A DNA stretch of 64,000 nucleotides. Source: Gemmatimonadaceae bacterium (GTDB lineage Bacteria; Gemmatimonadota; Gemmatimonadetes; Gemmatimonadales; Gemmatimonadaceae). A program made the position numbers and the translations under genes. This document shows, piece by piece, positions 9,318 to 18,625 of the stretch. Under the pieces are notes generated by a model, which worked only from the letters and a program-made list of their open reading frames with translations, did no database searches and was not told the origin of the DNA. Numbering within the stretch: the stretch's first letter is position 1; every line of letters begins with the position of its first letter. Location: NCBI GenBank assembly GCA_030835125.1, contig JAUQWM010000065.1, positions 1 to 64,000 on the forward strand, read 5' to 3'.

Positions 9318-11016
9318 CCCAGGTCAGCCGAATGATTCCCGAGCGGCCGTGCACGTCGTGCGCGGGCAGCGCGGTCGACACCAGCGCGCGGAACAGCGCC
9401 GCCATCTCGTCAGGCAGCAGGGGCTCGCCGGCCTTCACCGCGGCCTTGCAGGCCACGGTGGCCACCAGCAGCTCGTGTCCCGCGTGCACGGTGGCCCCAC
9501 GGTCCCCGCTCAGCGTGGCCAGCGTCTCGCGCAGGCAGCGCAGCGCGTCGAAGCGGCGGTGCGGCGTGGGAACCGCGTGCACGATCACCGAGTGCCCGCC
9601 GAACGGTTCCAGCTCGAAGCCGAGCTTCGACAGCGCGTCGCGGTGCCCCTCCAGCGATTCGGCGTCCCGTGGCGACAGGTGGACGGTCTCGGGCATCAGG
9701 AGCCGCTGCGACGAGGCGCCACCGCCCGACATCTGCTGGGTGAAGCGCTCGTACAGGACCCGCTCGTGCGCCGAGTGCTGGTCGATGAGCACCACGCCGT
9801 CGTCGTGCTCGTACAGCAGGTAGGTGCGCCGGAGCTGGACCAGGTGCGGGACCGCGACCACGTCCCCGGTGGTGGCCGCATGCCGTTCGCCCGACGGATC
9901 GGGGTCGTCGAACAGCGGCACGCCTCCGCCTGACGAGGGAAGGCTGGCCAGCGGCGCCGGGAGGATGTCGTTGCCGATGACCAGCGGTGCGTGCCAGGTG
10001 CGCACGCCGGCGCCGACGAGCGCCGCGCTGTCCAGGACCCCGAGCGCGCGGCGCACCGCCCGCTCGACCGCGCGTTCCACTTCCCACCGGTCGTGGAAGC
10101 GCACCTCGGCCTTCGCCGGGTGCACGTTGACGTCCACCGCATCCCCGGGAAGCTGGATCTCGAGCGCGAACGAGGGTCGCAACCCGGGCGAGAGCGCGGT
10201 GCGGTAGGCGCTCTCCGCCGCGCGGGTCAGGCCCAGGTCGCGCACCGAACGGCCGTTCACGATCAGCGCGGTGCGGCGGGACGCGGTGCCGACCTCCGAC
10301 GGGCGCTCGGCGAGTCCGCTCACGCGAATCGGGCCAGTGACCGCGTCCACGTCGAGGAACCGGGCCGCCGATCCCGCGCCCCACAGCGCGGCGATCCGGT
10401 CGCGCAGCGTCGCCGCCGGCGCGAGCGCCATCACGTCCTTCGCGTCGGCGGTGACGCGAAGCCGCACGTCACGCCGGGCGAGTGCGATGGCCACGAGGGC
10501 GTCGCTCGTGGCGCGCCATTCGGAGCGGGTGCCCCTGAGAAAGCGCGCCCGCGCCGGCGTGTTGAAGAAGAGGTCCTGGACCGAAACGGTCGTCCCGCGC
10601 CGCCGCGCCGTCTCACGCACGTCGTGCACCGCCCCGCCGGCCGCCTCGACGCACGTGCCCGCGCCGTCGACCATGGAGGTGGTGACCGTGAAGCGGGAGA
10701 CCGAGCAGATCGCCGACAGGGCCTCGCCGCGAAACCCGAAGCTCCGTACCCCCACGAGGTCCGACGCCGACCGGATCTTCGACGTGGCGTGCCGCTCGAG
10801 CGCGAGGCGCGCATCGTCACGGTCCATCCCCAGGCCGTCGTCGCTGACCCGCACCAGGCGCCGCCCGCCCTCCTCGAGTTCCACGTCGACCGTGGTCGCG
10901 CCGGCATCGAGGGCGTTCTCGACGAGTTCCTTCACCACCGAGGCGGGGCGCTCGACGACTTCACCCGCCGCGATCTGGTCGGCGACGTCGCTGGGCAGGA
11001 CGGCTATGCGGGCCAT
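9286..11016 (-). CDS. mutL: DNA mismatch repair protein MutL
   Basis: The 576-residue protein starts with the GHKL ATPase: IAAGEVVERPASVVKELVENALDAG, DDGLGM, and TSKI followed by GFRGEAL. A middle transducer domain and a C-terminal dimerisation/endonuclease domain follow a Pro/Gly-rich linker. The C-terminal domain carries DQHSAHERVLYE, matching the endonuclease motif DQHA(X)2E(X)4E except Ser for Ala, so it is probably a nicking-type MutL rather than a methyl-directed one. No mutS or mutH is in the window. It starts 10 bp after the BatD/E gene. Confidence 0.96.
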   Translation of the reverse strand: MARIAVLPSDVADQIAAGEVVERPASVVKELVENALDAGATTVDVELEEGGRRLVRVSDDGLGMDRDDARLALERHATSKIRSASDLVGVRSFGFRGEALSAICSVSRFTVTTSMVDGAGTCVEAAGGAVHDVRETARRRGTTVSVQDLFFNTPARARFLRGTRSEWRATSDALVAIALARRDVRLRVTADAKDVMALAPAATLRDRIAALWGAGSAARFLDVDAVTGPIRVSGLAERPSEVGTASRRTALIVNGRSVRDLGLTRAAESAYRTALSPGLRPSFALEIQLPGDAVDVNVHPAKAEVRFHDRWEVERAVERAVRRALGVLDSAALVGAGVRTWHAPLVIGNDILPAPLASLPSSGGGVPLFDDPDPSGERHAATTGDVVAVPHLVQLRRTYLLYEHDDGVVLIDQHSAHERVLYERFTQQMSGGGASSQRLLMPETVHLSPRDAESLEGHRDALSKLGFELEPFGGHSVIVHAVPTPHRRFDALRCLRETLATLSGDRGATVHAGHELLVATVACKAAVKAGEPLLPDEMAALFRALVSTALPAHDVHGRSGIIRLTWDELDRRFGRR

Positions 11017-11026
11017 GACTCGCCGG

Positions 11027-13204
11027 TCACCGCGTGATGCTCCACGTCACGTCGCTCCCCTGGGCGACCGGCTCCAGCCGCTGGGCCTCGACCCATCCGC
11101 GGCGCCGGTCCGACAGTTCCACGCGCGTCCAGGCGCCCTGGTGCCCCAGGACACGCGCGACCTCACCCGGCTGCGCCTCGATGCCCGCATCGGCCGAGAG
11201 CACCGGCATCGCGCGCAACCGCGTGGGCGAGAGGACCACGGACACCTCGCGCCCGTCGAGGATCTCACGCTGCCGGATCCCGCCGAGCATAACGAGGACC
11301 GCGCCGGCGACCAGGCTCGACCCGATCCGTGTCAGCGAGGCCACGCCGCGCCGGCGCGCGAGCGCCAGCAGGAGGAACCCCAGCAGCCAGAGCCCCGCAC
11401 CGCACGCCGCCACCATCGTCAGCGAGAAGGGGGGCACGCCATGCCAGAGTCGTGGTGTCCCCGGTGCCAGGCGAAGCCGGTCCCGCGCATCCGTGGCCAT
11501 GGGATCGAGGCGCATCGCTCGCTGCCAGCCGACCACCGCGGCCGCCGTGTCCTCGACCTGCCAGGACGCCGCCGCGAAGTTGTACCAGGCATCCGGCGCA
11601 CGAGGCCGCGCCTGCGCCAGTTCGTGGAACGACTGCCGCGCCGATCCGTACTCGCGCGCGTCCCAGGCAGCGAGTCCATCCGCGAAGACCTTGGCCGCCA
11701 CGAGGTCCTGGGAGGCCCACGCCGCCAGCGCACTCGCCAGGAGCAGCATCACGGTAGTCGCCGCCCGGCGGGCGCGACGCGCGGCAATCGCGCTCCGGGC
11801 GCTCGCCTCGGAATCGATCGCCTTCAGCAGGACGGCCGCCCGCTCGGCGTGACCCGCGAGCACGGTCCCGGCGGGACCCCCAAAGACGGACTCGTCGAGC
11901 GACGACAGCAGCGCCGCGGCGTCCCCCGCGGTGGCGGCCGAAACGCCCGCCCGTCGCAGCGCACGGCCCAGGGTCGCGGGATCGGACATCTCCGACGCGG
12001 TGACCTGCGTCCGGTCGGCGAGCGCGCGCGCGAAGATGCGCCTGACGAGTGCCGCGTCAGCCCCACCTTCCCGCGCCGCCCCGAGGAGTTGCGCCTCGGG
12101 CGACGTCAGCGACGTCGGGCGGCGGCGGCGCCCGACGAACGAGGCGAGGAACGGCAGCGGCGCGAGCGCAACCAGGACCCAGAACAACGGCGCGGTCGTG
12201 ATCGGCGCCGGCACTTCTCCCTCGTAGGTGCGCCGGATGGGCGGCGCCGGCGCCGAGTCGGCGGAGGCGCGATCGGCCACCACCCGCTCGCCGGTCACCA
12301 CCAGCGATTCCGGGAGCGACAGCGCGACCTCGTAGCGCTCGCTGTAGGGATTGAAGAAGGGATACCGGATCGCCGGGACCGACTGGCGGCCCGGCCGCGT
12401 CGGCGTCACGATCCAGTCGAACTCCTTGCGGCCGCGCACCAGCGTCGTCGACGAATCCATCTGCACGCGCACGGCGCCGGGGACGACGTCGGCCCACGGG
12501 ATCGCCAGGTCGGGTCGCGGCAGGAGGGACACGTTGCCCGTGCCGAGGACGACTGCGGTGTACGTGAACGGGTCGCCCGTACGCTGCGGCCGGCCATCGA
12601 GGCGCACCTGCAGCGACAGCCGGCCGACCGCGCCACGGAAATCGGCCGGGCGACCAGCGGGCGGTGGCTCGCGGGCGATCACCACCAGGCCCTGTGTGCG
12701 CGCCGAATGGCTCTCCTCGCGGGCGAAGAACGAGTTCGAGAGCGGCAGCGCGTACTCGAGGCGCGCCGGCGGGATCTCGTGGCGGCCCGCGGTCAATGGA
12801 AAGAGCGCGCGCTGGAAGACGTGCACCTCGTAGCGGCGGTCGCCGGCGATGCGCGGCACGCTGGCGAGCGACGCCAGGTCGAACGCCAGCATCGACCGCA
12901 GTTCCGGCGGGACGAAGACCGGGTTCCGTCGAAGCCGCGCGCGGATTTCGGCACTGAGAAAGACGCCCACCTGGTAGGTCGCCTGTTGCCCGACCCAGAC
13001 CGTGTCGGGAATCGCCATGGCCCGGAAGGCGATGTCCTCGGACGGGTCGAGTCGCGCCCGCGCGGCGATGCCACCCGAAGGGACGTCCTGCGCGACCGCC
13101 CCGGTGACGGGCCAAGCCGCCAGGGCGCCCACGAGCCCGGCCAGCAGGAGCCGCCGTGCCCGCATCCGACCCGCCGTGCGCGGCGCCCCCACCGGGGACC
13201 TCAC
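11027..13204 (-). CDS. BatD-like protein fused to a BatE-like TPR/SH3 region
   Basis: The 725-residue protein has a signal peptide ending near AVAQD. A BatD 'oxygen tolerance' region of beta domains covers about residues 35-335, followed by a membrane helix near 340-355. The C-terminal third has a membrane segment near 480, a TPR-like stretch (AWYNFAAASWQVEDTAAAVVGWQRAM), two more helices and a bacterial SH3 domain ending in RRGWVEAQRLEPV. BatE proteins have this TPR plus SH3 order, so this looks like a BatD-BatE fusion. It lies last in a MoxR-DUF58-Bat cluster thought to act in envelope stress or complex assembly. GTG overlaps the previous stop (GTGA); an ATG at 13165 is the alternative start. 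Confidence 0.85.
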   Translation of the reverse strand: MRSPVGAPRTAGRMRARRLLLAGLVGALAAWPVTGAVAQDVPSGGIAARARLDPSEDIAFRAMAIPDTVWVGQQATYQVGVFLSAEIRARLRRNPVFVPPELRSMLAFDLASLASVPRIAGDRRYEVHVFQRALFPLTAGRHEIPPARLEYALPLSNSFFAREESHSARTQGLVVIAREPPPAGRPADFRGAVGRLSLQVRLDGRPQRTGDPFTYTAVVLGTGNVSLLPRPDLAIPWADVVPGAVRVQMDSSTTLVRGRKEFDWIVTPTRPGRQSVPAIRYPFFNPYSERYEVALSLPESLVVTGERVVADRASADSAPAPPIRRTYEGEVPAPITTAPLFWVLVALAPLPFLASFVGRRRRPTSLTSPEAQLLGAAREGGADAALVRRIFARALADRTQVTASEMSDPATLGRALRRAGVSAATAGDAAALLSSLDESVFGGPAGTVLAGHAERAAVLLKAIDSEASARSAIAARRARRAATTVMLLLASALAAWASQDLVAAKVFADGLAAWDAREYGSARQSFHELAQARPRAPDAWYNFAAASWQVEDTAAAVVGWQRAMRLDPMATDARDRLRLAPGTPRLWHGVPPFSLTMVAACGAGLWLLGFLLLALARRRGVASLTRIGSSLVAGAVLVMLGGIRQREILDGREVSVVLSPTRLRAMPVLSADAGIEAQPGEVARVLGHQGAWTRVELSDRRRGWVEAQRLEPVAQGSDVTWSITR

Positions 13205-14877
13205 CAGTCCTTGCCCCGCCGGGCCGGCGTCGGGCGCGCCTCGCGCTGCTTCCGGCCCTGCACCGCCTGCTCCTCGCGCGCCGCGCTGCTGAGCAACTGC
13301 TCCGCCTGGTCACGGCCTAACGACGGTGGGGGGGGCTGGTCCGGGGTGTCCCGCGGGTCCTGCGGCTGCTGGTCCTGCTCGCGCTGGCTGGGCGACGACA
13401 GCTGGCTGAGCTCATTGAGCGCCAGCTCGTAGTTCCACTTGGCGTCGACGTCGTCGGGCCGCATCAGCAGGACGCGCTTGTAGAGCTCCACCGCCGTCCC
13501 CAGTATGCGACGCGTCGAATCCGCGTCGCGCGCCGACTCCCGCCCGATGCGCAACTGCGCCAGGCCAAGGTTGAAGAGGGCGCGGTACCGGAGCTCCGTC
13601 GACTCGGACAGCGCCGATCGCTCGAGGGGCTCCAGCGACTTCTCCAGCGAGTCGGCCGCCAGCAGCGCCGTGCCCAGGTTGTAGAGCACCTGCGGCCGCT
13701 GGTCGCCGTCGCCGATCGCCTCGCGATAGCTCGCGGCCGCACGCGCGTACTGGCCGCCGGCATACTGGTCGGCCCCACTGGTGACCGCGGCCCCGGGGAG
13801 CGCGCACCCGTTGGCGAGGAGCACCAACCCGGCGGCAGCCGCGGGAACGGCCCGCGCCCCGCCCGCCGTCGCAAGCTTCCGGCGCAGCGGGCCCGTCGTG
13901 TCGATGAGGAGCAGGAGCAGTGCCGGAAGCAGGAAGAGCTGGAAGCGCGGCGTCCCGTTCCGGCCGGATTCCACCTGCCGCGCGGTGGCCCGCAATGACT
14001 GCAACGCGCGACGGATGCGCGTCGCCTTGTCGGTCGCGGCCGCGTCGATGAACGTCCCCTGCGCGGCATTGGCCGCGGCGGCGAGGGTCTCTGGTTCATA
14101 GCGCGTCACCACGACCTGGTCGTTCTCGTCGCGCTTCTGGACGATGCGATCGCCTTCCCGGATCGGGATCGTCGAGCCGGCTTCGGTGCCGAATCCCACG
14201 GTCACGACCGAGATGCCCGCCTTCGCCGCGCGCTCTGCCGCCGCGACGATCTCGGCGCGTTCCTCGAACGCCTCGCCGTCGCTCATGACGACGAGGGCGC
14301 GATCGCCCGCCGAGCGACTCGCCTCGAGCAGGTCCGTTCCCTGGTTGATGGCGCGCGAGATCGAGCTGCCCCCCTGCCCGACGATCGACGGGTCGAGGTT
14401 GTCGAGGAAGAGGTCGAGGGCGCCGTCGTCCACGGTGAGCGGCGACAGGATGTAGCTGCGGCCGGCGAACGCGAGCAGCGCGAACCGGTCGCCGCGCGAG
14501 GCCGCCCGCAGGCGGCGCACTTCCTGCTTGAGCCGCTCGAGCCGGTTCGGCCGGTCGTCCGTGGCTAGCATCGACAGCGAGGCGTCGAGCGCCAGCACGA
14601 CGTCGATGCCCTCCCCGCGCATGACCGTCGTCTCCTCACCCCATCGCGGACCGGCCAGCGCGATCGCCGAAAGCAGCACGGTCAGCGATAGCCGGATCGC
14701 GCGCCCGCCCGGCACGCGGAACGCCGATGCCGGCACGAGCCGCATCACGAGCGGCCGGGCGCCCAGTCGCGACACCCGCCCGACGCGCCGCTGGTAGGCC
14801 GCGCGCACTTCCCACGCCATGGCGAGGGCGGCGATGACGGCGACGCCGATCATCCAGGGCCAGTCGAAGAGTTGCAT
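13201..14877 (-). CDS. BatB-like von Willebrand A protein fused to a BatC-like TPR domain
   Basis: The 558-residue protein opens with a membrane helix, basic linker and second helix near 62-78. A VWA domain follows with the MIDAS motif DASLS (near 93-97), a downstream T/S-containing loop, and MSDGEAFEE. A helix near 320 separates it from a second membrane or lipoprotein-like segment (LLANGCALPGAA) and TPR units (QYAGGQYARAAASYREAIGD, RPQVLYNLGTALL). A Gln/Pro-rich, charged tail ends in KDW. This is BatB joined to BatC. VWA-MIDAS domains usually bind partners through a metal ion. No separate BatA gene is present here. Start and stop overlap both neighbours. Confidence 0.87.
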   Translation of the reverse strand: MQLFDWPWMIGVAVIAALAMAWEVRAAYQRRVGRVSRLGARPLVMRLVPASAFRVPGGRAIRLSLTVLLSAIALAGPRWGEETTVMRGEGIDVVLALDASLSMLATDDRPNRLERLKQEVRRLRAASRGDRFALLAFAGRSYILSPLTVDDGALDLFLDNLDPSIVGQGGSSISRAINQGTDLLEASRSAGDRALVVMSDGEAFEERAEIVAAAERAAKAGISVVTVGFGTEAGSTIPIREGDRIVQKRDENDQVVVTRYEPETLAAAANAAQGTFIDAAATDKATRIRRALQSLRATARQVESGRNGTPRFQLFLLPALLLLLIDTTGPLRRKLATAGGARAVPAAAAGLVLLANGCALPGAAVTSGADQYAGGQYARAAASYREAIGDGDQRPQVLYNLGTALLAADSLEKSLEPLERSALSESTELRYRALFNLGLAQLRIGRESARDADSTRRILGTAVELYKRVLLMRPDDVDAKWNYELALNELSQLSSPSQREQDQQPQDPRDTPDQPPPPSLGRDQAEQLLSSAAREEQAVQGRKQREARPTPARRGKDW

Positions 14878-15779
14878 CAGGCCGCCCTCGCCTTCTCCGC
14901 GGCCGCCAGGGCGGCGTGGATCGCGGCAGCCACGCCGCGCGTCTCGGTGCCGAGGGCCGCCGCGCGTTCCGCGGTGATGCCGCGGCGCGCGAACTTGATC
15001 ATGTCGACCTCGCTCAGCAGCGCGGCGCAGCGCGCGAACGTCCCGAGTCCGGCCCGCCGCAGCGCGGTGGACATCTCGTTCGAGGTCTGCGAGACCGATG
15101 CGCCCGGCACGACCGCGGCGACGTAGTCGCGAAGGACCTCGACCATGAGGGCGACGTGACGCGCGTGCTCACCGGCGGCCAGCAGGCCGATGGCCTCGAC
15201 CCGGGCAAACTCCCGCTCCGCGACCGTGAAGGGCGGCACCCGCGACACCGGGCGCTTCCGGCGCCGGCGCCAGAGCCACGCCACCAGCGCCAGGATGGCG
15301 AGCGCCACGGCAGCGGCGAGCGCCTGGATCCACGGCGGCAGCCCGAAGGTGAAGACGGGGCGCGGCGGCTTCGGCTCCACCGCCGAGCCATCGTCAGGCA
15401 GCACCGACACCACCGTGATGCCGGCGCCGCTGACGGCGAGGCGGCGCGTGCCCACGTCCTGCCTGACGAGTACCTCGGCGAACCGGATGCCGTACGCGCC
15501 CACCCGCCAGGCCGCGAGGCGGTAGGTCGCGGTCTGGTCCACGGCGATGCTGTCGGCGGCCGTCGTCACCTGCACCGGATCGAGCGGCTCGACGACGGCG
15601 CCGGAGTCCGGCGCCGCGGGGAACTCGATCGTCGCGCCGAGGGGCGCGCGCACCCGGACGGTGACGACGAACGGATCGCCAACGCGGACCGTGTCCGGGC
15701 TGACCGTGACCCCGCCCTGCACCCGGCCACCGATCGCGACCGCCTGCACGAGCGCCAGGATCGCCAGCGCGTTCACCAC
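14877..15779 (-). CDS. BatD/DUF4381-like membrane protein of the MoxR-Bat cluster
   Basis: The 300-residue protein has an N-terminal hydrophobic signal and an exported beta-sandwich half with VSPDTVRVGDPFVVTVRVRAP, typical of BatD-like domains. A membrane helix near residues 150-170 is flanked by WLWRRRRKR, and a cytoplasmic alpha-helical half contains EVLRDYVAAVVPGASVSQTSNEM. The helical half resembles the small proteins found between DUF58 and BatA genes in Bacteroidota-type clusters. Function is unknown. It overlaps DUF58 upstream and BatB downstream (ATGA), so it belongs to one transcript. Confidence 0.75.
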   Translation of the reverse strand: MVNALAILALVQAVAIGGRVQGGVTVSPDTVRVGDPFVVTVRVRAPLGATIEFPAAPDSGAVVEPLDPVQVTTAADSIAVDQTATYRLAAWRVGAYGIRFAEVLVRQDVGTRRLAVSGAGITVVSVLPDDGSAVEPKPPRPVFTFGLPPWIQALAAAVALAILALVAWLWRRRRKRPVSRVPPFTVAEREFARVEAIGLLAAGEHARHVALMVEVLRDYVAAVVPGASVSQTSNEMSTALRRAGLGTFARCAALLSEVDMIKFARRGITAERAAALGTETRGVAAAIHAALAAAEKARAA

Positions 15780-16675
15780 CGCCTCCGGACGCGCCGGCCG
15801 CGGGCGCGGAAGAAGCGGAGCAACGCCTCGAGGTATCCATCGCGCGTGTTGACCGGCACCTCGTCAATCGCCAGCCGCCGCAACAACTGGCGGCGTCCGG
15901 CCCGCTCGGCCTCCGAGGCGCGGGCGAATCCCTCGCGAACCCGACGGTCGGAGGTGTCGACGCTCACGACCTGCCCCGTTTCGGGATCGGCGAAGCGCGC
16001 GACCCCGATGTCCGGCAATTGCCACTCGGAGGGATCCTCCAGGGGCGCGACCACGAGGTCATGGCGCTGCGAGACATACTTGAGCGGTCGCTCGAGGCCG
16101 GGGTCGAGCAGGTCCGAGATCAGGAAGACGATGGACCGGTGGGGGAGCAGCCGGTTCAGGTACTCGAGCGCGCCACCGATGTCGGTTCCCTTCCCCTCGG
16201 GTGTGTGGACGAGGACGTCGCGGATGATGCGCAGCGCGTGGCGCCGCCCCTTCCCCGGCGGCACCACGTGTTCCACGCGATCGGTGAACAGCATCACCCC
16301 GACGCGATCGTTGTTGCGGACGGCGCTCATCGTCAGGACCGCCGCCAGCTCGGTGGCCATCTCCGACTTGAACCGGCTCACGGTCCCGAATTGCGAGGAG
16401 CCCGAGACGTCCACGAGGAGCATGACGGTGAGTTCGCGCTCCTCGATGTAGCGCTTGACGAAGGGCCGCCGCATGCGCGCGGTGACGTTCCAGTCGATCG
16501 ACCGCACCTCGTCACCCGGTTGGTACTCGCGCACCTCGGCGAATTCCATCCCGTGTCCCTTGAAGATCGAGCGGTATTCCCCGGCGAACGTGGAGTTCAC
16601 CAGTCGGCGGGTGCGCAGCTCGATGAGCCGCACCTGGCGCAGGACTTCAGGGGGGACCGCCACCTTCTGGATCAC
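15773..16675 (-). CDS. DUF58 domain protein
   Basis: The 300-residue protein carries the DUF58 signature: TFAGEYRSIFKGHGMEFAEVREYQPGDEVRSIDW near residues 30-64, with the DxSxS-like VDVSGSS MIDAS near 87. It is a VWA-fold protein that normally pairs with MoxR ATPases. Translation starts at GTG, 2 nt after a run of 7-bp repeats that fills the gap to moxR. No good ribosome-binding site is visible, so the start is chosen from protein similarity (the MIQKVAVPPEVLRQVRLIEL-type start). Confidence 0.92.
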   Translation of the reverse strand: MIQKVAVPPEVLRQVRLIELRTRRLVNSTFAGEYRSIFKGHGMEFAEVREYQPGDEVRSIDWNVTARMRRPFVKRYIEERELTVMLLVDVSGSSQFGTVSRFKSEMATELAAVLTMSAVRNNDRVGVMLFTDRVEHVVPPGKGRRHALRIIRDVLVHTPEGKGTDIGGALEYLNRLLPHRSIVFLISDLLDPGLERPLKYVSQRHDLVVAPLEDPSEWQLPDIGVARFADPETGQVVSVDTSDRRVREGFARASEAERAGRRQLLRRLAIDEVPVNTRDGYLEALLRFFRARGRRVRRRW

Positions 16676-16677
16676 TG

Positions 16678-16805
16678 TGTCGTGACTCGTGACTTGTGAT
16701 TCGTGACTCGTGATTCGCGTTCGTGTGTCGTGACTCCGACCTCCGACCTCCGACCTCGGACCTACCTCTGGCCTCTGGCCTCTGACCTCTGGCCTCTGAC
16801 CTCGC
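16678..16805. repeat. Compound heptamer repeats between moxR and DUF58
   Basis: This gap is almost wholly 7-bp periodic, but with three successive units: GTGACTC/GTGATTC (about eight degenerate copies), then CGACCTC (three copies), then CCTCTGG/CCTCTGA (five copies). It separates two genes that normally sit in one operon. The period stays the same while the unit changes, which suggests decay and re-amplification of a 7-bp repeat. Confidence 0.88.
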
Positions 16806-16807
16806 AG

Positions 16808-17800
16808 TTACGGCGCCTCGACCGTCCCCAGGATCCTCTTCACGATCTCGTCGGACGTGACTTCCTCCGCCTCCGCCTCGTACGTCGTCAGCACGCGATG
16901 GCGGAGGACGTCCGGGGCGATGGCTTTCACGTCGTCGGGCGTGACGTACGCGCGGCCCCGCAGGAACGCGTGGGCGCGGGACGCCTGCGCCAGCGCGATC
17001 GTCGCCCGCGGGCTGGCGCCGAACTCGATCAGCGGGACCAGGTCCTTCATCCCCGCCTCCCCGGGCGCCCGGGTGGCCAGCACGATGTCCACGATGTAGT
17101 CGACGATCCGCTCATCCATGTACATGTCGGCGATGTGCCGGCGCGCCTCCATGATGGCCGCTGGCGTCGCCACCTGCTGCACGGCGATCGGCTCGCCGCT
17201 GGCCATCCGGCGCATGATCTCCTTCTCTTCCTCGCGGGTGGGGTACCCCACGCGCAGCTTGAGCATGAAGCGGTCGATCTGCGCCTCGGGCAGCGGGTAG
17301 GTCCCTTCCTGCTCGATCGGGTTCTGCGTCGCCAGGACCAGGAACGGCTCCTCGAGCGCGAACGTCTCGCCGCCTAACGTCACCTGCTTCTCCTGCATCG
17401 CCTCGAGCAGCGCCGCCTGGACCTTGGCCGGCGCGCGGTTGATCTCGTCCGCCAGCACGATGTTGGCGAAGATCGGGCCGCGCTTGATGCTGAACGTGCC
17501 GCGCGACTGGTCGAACACCTGGGTGCCCAGCACGTCGGCCGGCAGCAGGTCGGGCGTGAACTGGATCCGGTGGAACGTCGTGTGGATCGTCTCGGCCAGG
17601 GTCCGCACCGTCAGCGTCTTGGCCAGGCCCGGCACGCCCTCGAGCAGCACGTGGCCGCCGGTGAGCAGGCTGATGAGCAACCGCTCCACCATGTACTCCT
17701 GGCCGACGACGCGTCGCGCCACCTGCTGCAGGACGCCCTGCACCAGCGAAGTGTCTACCGCCGCCGCGGTCGCCACGGCACTCCTGGTTCGTTCAGTCAC
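16808..17800 (-). CDS. MoxR-family AAA+ ATPase
   Basis: The 330-residue protein is a MoxR ATPase. It has a Walker A of type EGVPGLAKT near residue 60, Walker B with sensor ADEINRAP near 115, [11 protein letters not shown] and a sensor-1 ATQNP segment, then a lid domain. MoxR proteins act as chaperones for VWA proteins, here encoded downstream (DUF58, BatB). Translation starts at GTG. It is the first gene of the Bat cluster. A 78-bp gap separates it from rluB. I saw no strong promoter there, only a weak TTGGCG box. One Leu-Gly is encoded by TTA GGC near 17376. Confidence 0.95.
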   Translation of the reverse strand: MTERTRSAVATAAAVDTSLVQGVLQQVARRVVGQEYMVERLLISLLTGGHVLLEGVPGLAKTLTVRTLAETIHTTFHRIQFTPDLLPADVLGTQVFDQSRGTFSIKRGPIFANIVLADEINRAPAKVQAALLEAMQEKQVTLGGETFALEEPFLVLATQNPIEQEGTYPLPEAQIDRFMLKLRVGYPTREEEKEIMRRMASGEPIAVQQVATPAAIMEARRHIADMYMDERIVDYIVDIVLATRAPGEAGMKDLVPLIEFGASPRATIALAQASRAHAFLRGRAYVTPDDVKAIAPDVLRHRVLTTYEAEAEEVTSDEIVKRILGTVEAP

Positions 17801-17878
17801 GCGTTTCCCCGGTGGTGGGCACGTTGCCGATCCTCGATCCTGCCTGAATTTGTACCGAACTCCGCGCCAACGGTGGCC

Positions 17879-18625
17879 TTACCGGCTGTCCGCGGACTCG
17901 AGCGGGCGGCCGATCACCCGGGCCAGGTCGGATCGCTCCTTCGCCGTCAGGGCCCGTGTCGCGCCCACGGGCAGTCTTCCCAGTGACACGGGCCCGAACG
18001 AGGTCCGCACCAGTCGTTCTACCCGGAGTCCGACCTCGCGGCAGAGGCGCCGGACCTCGCGCTTCCGGCCCTCGGCGATCACGACCTCGAATTCCCAGCG
18101 CCCGTCGGGGGCACCCCGCACCGTGACCCGGCGGGGGACCACGAAGCCGTCGTGGAGCATGACCCCGCGACGTGCCCGCTCCGCCGCCGCCCGGGCATCG
18201 CCCTCGACCGTCGCCACGTACACCCGCTCTACGCCGGCCCGGGGGTGGGTGAGCCGGTTGGCCGCGTCGCCGTCGGTCGTGAGCATCAGCAGCCCCTCGG
18301 TCTCGAGGTCGAGTCGCCCGACATACACCAGGCCCGGCACGTCGTCGATGAGGTCGAAGACCGTGCGCCGGCCCTGGGGATCGGCGCGGGTCGTCATGAC
18401 GCCGGCGGGCTTGTTCAGCACGATCCAGGTCGACGGGACGGCCTTCACGTTCACGCGACGGCCATCCACCTCCACGACGTCCGTGGCCGGGTCGATGCCC
18501 TGCCCCACATGGGCGATGGCGCCGTTGACGCGGACCCGGCCCTCGCCGATGAGGACCTCTGCCCTTCGTCGCGATGCCAGGCCCGCCCGCGCCAGCGCGC
18601 GGTGGAGCCGCATCGTGCCCGGCAT
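17879..18625 (-). CDS. rluB: rRNA pseudouridine synthase, RsuA/RluB family
   Basis: The 248-residue enzyme has an N-terminal S4 RNA-binding domain (RLHRALARAGLASRRRAEVLIGEGRVRVNG). The catalytic pseudouridine synthase core follows with GRLDLETEGLLMLTTDGD, where the Asp of GRLD is the catalytic residue, and the GRKREVRRLCREVG motif. Subfamily RluB (23S U2605) fits the usual scpA-scpB-rluB order, but the exact target cannot be proved. The ATG shares its A with the scpB stop (TGATG). Confidence 0.92.
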   Translation of the reverse strand: MPGTMRLHRALARAGLASRRRAEVLIGEGRVRVNGAIAHVGQGIDPATDVVEVDGRRVNVKAVPSTWIVLNKPAGVMTTRADPQGRRTVFDLIDDVPGLVYVGRLDLETEGLLMLTTDGDAANRLTHPRAGVERVYVATVEGDARAAAERARRGVMLHDGFVVPRRVTVRGAPDGRWEFEVVIAEGRKREVRRLCREVGLRVERLVRTSFGPVSLGRLPVGATRALTAKERSDLARVIGRPLESADSR

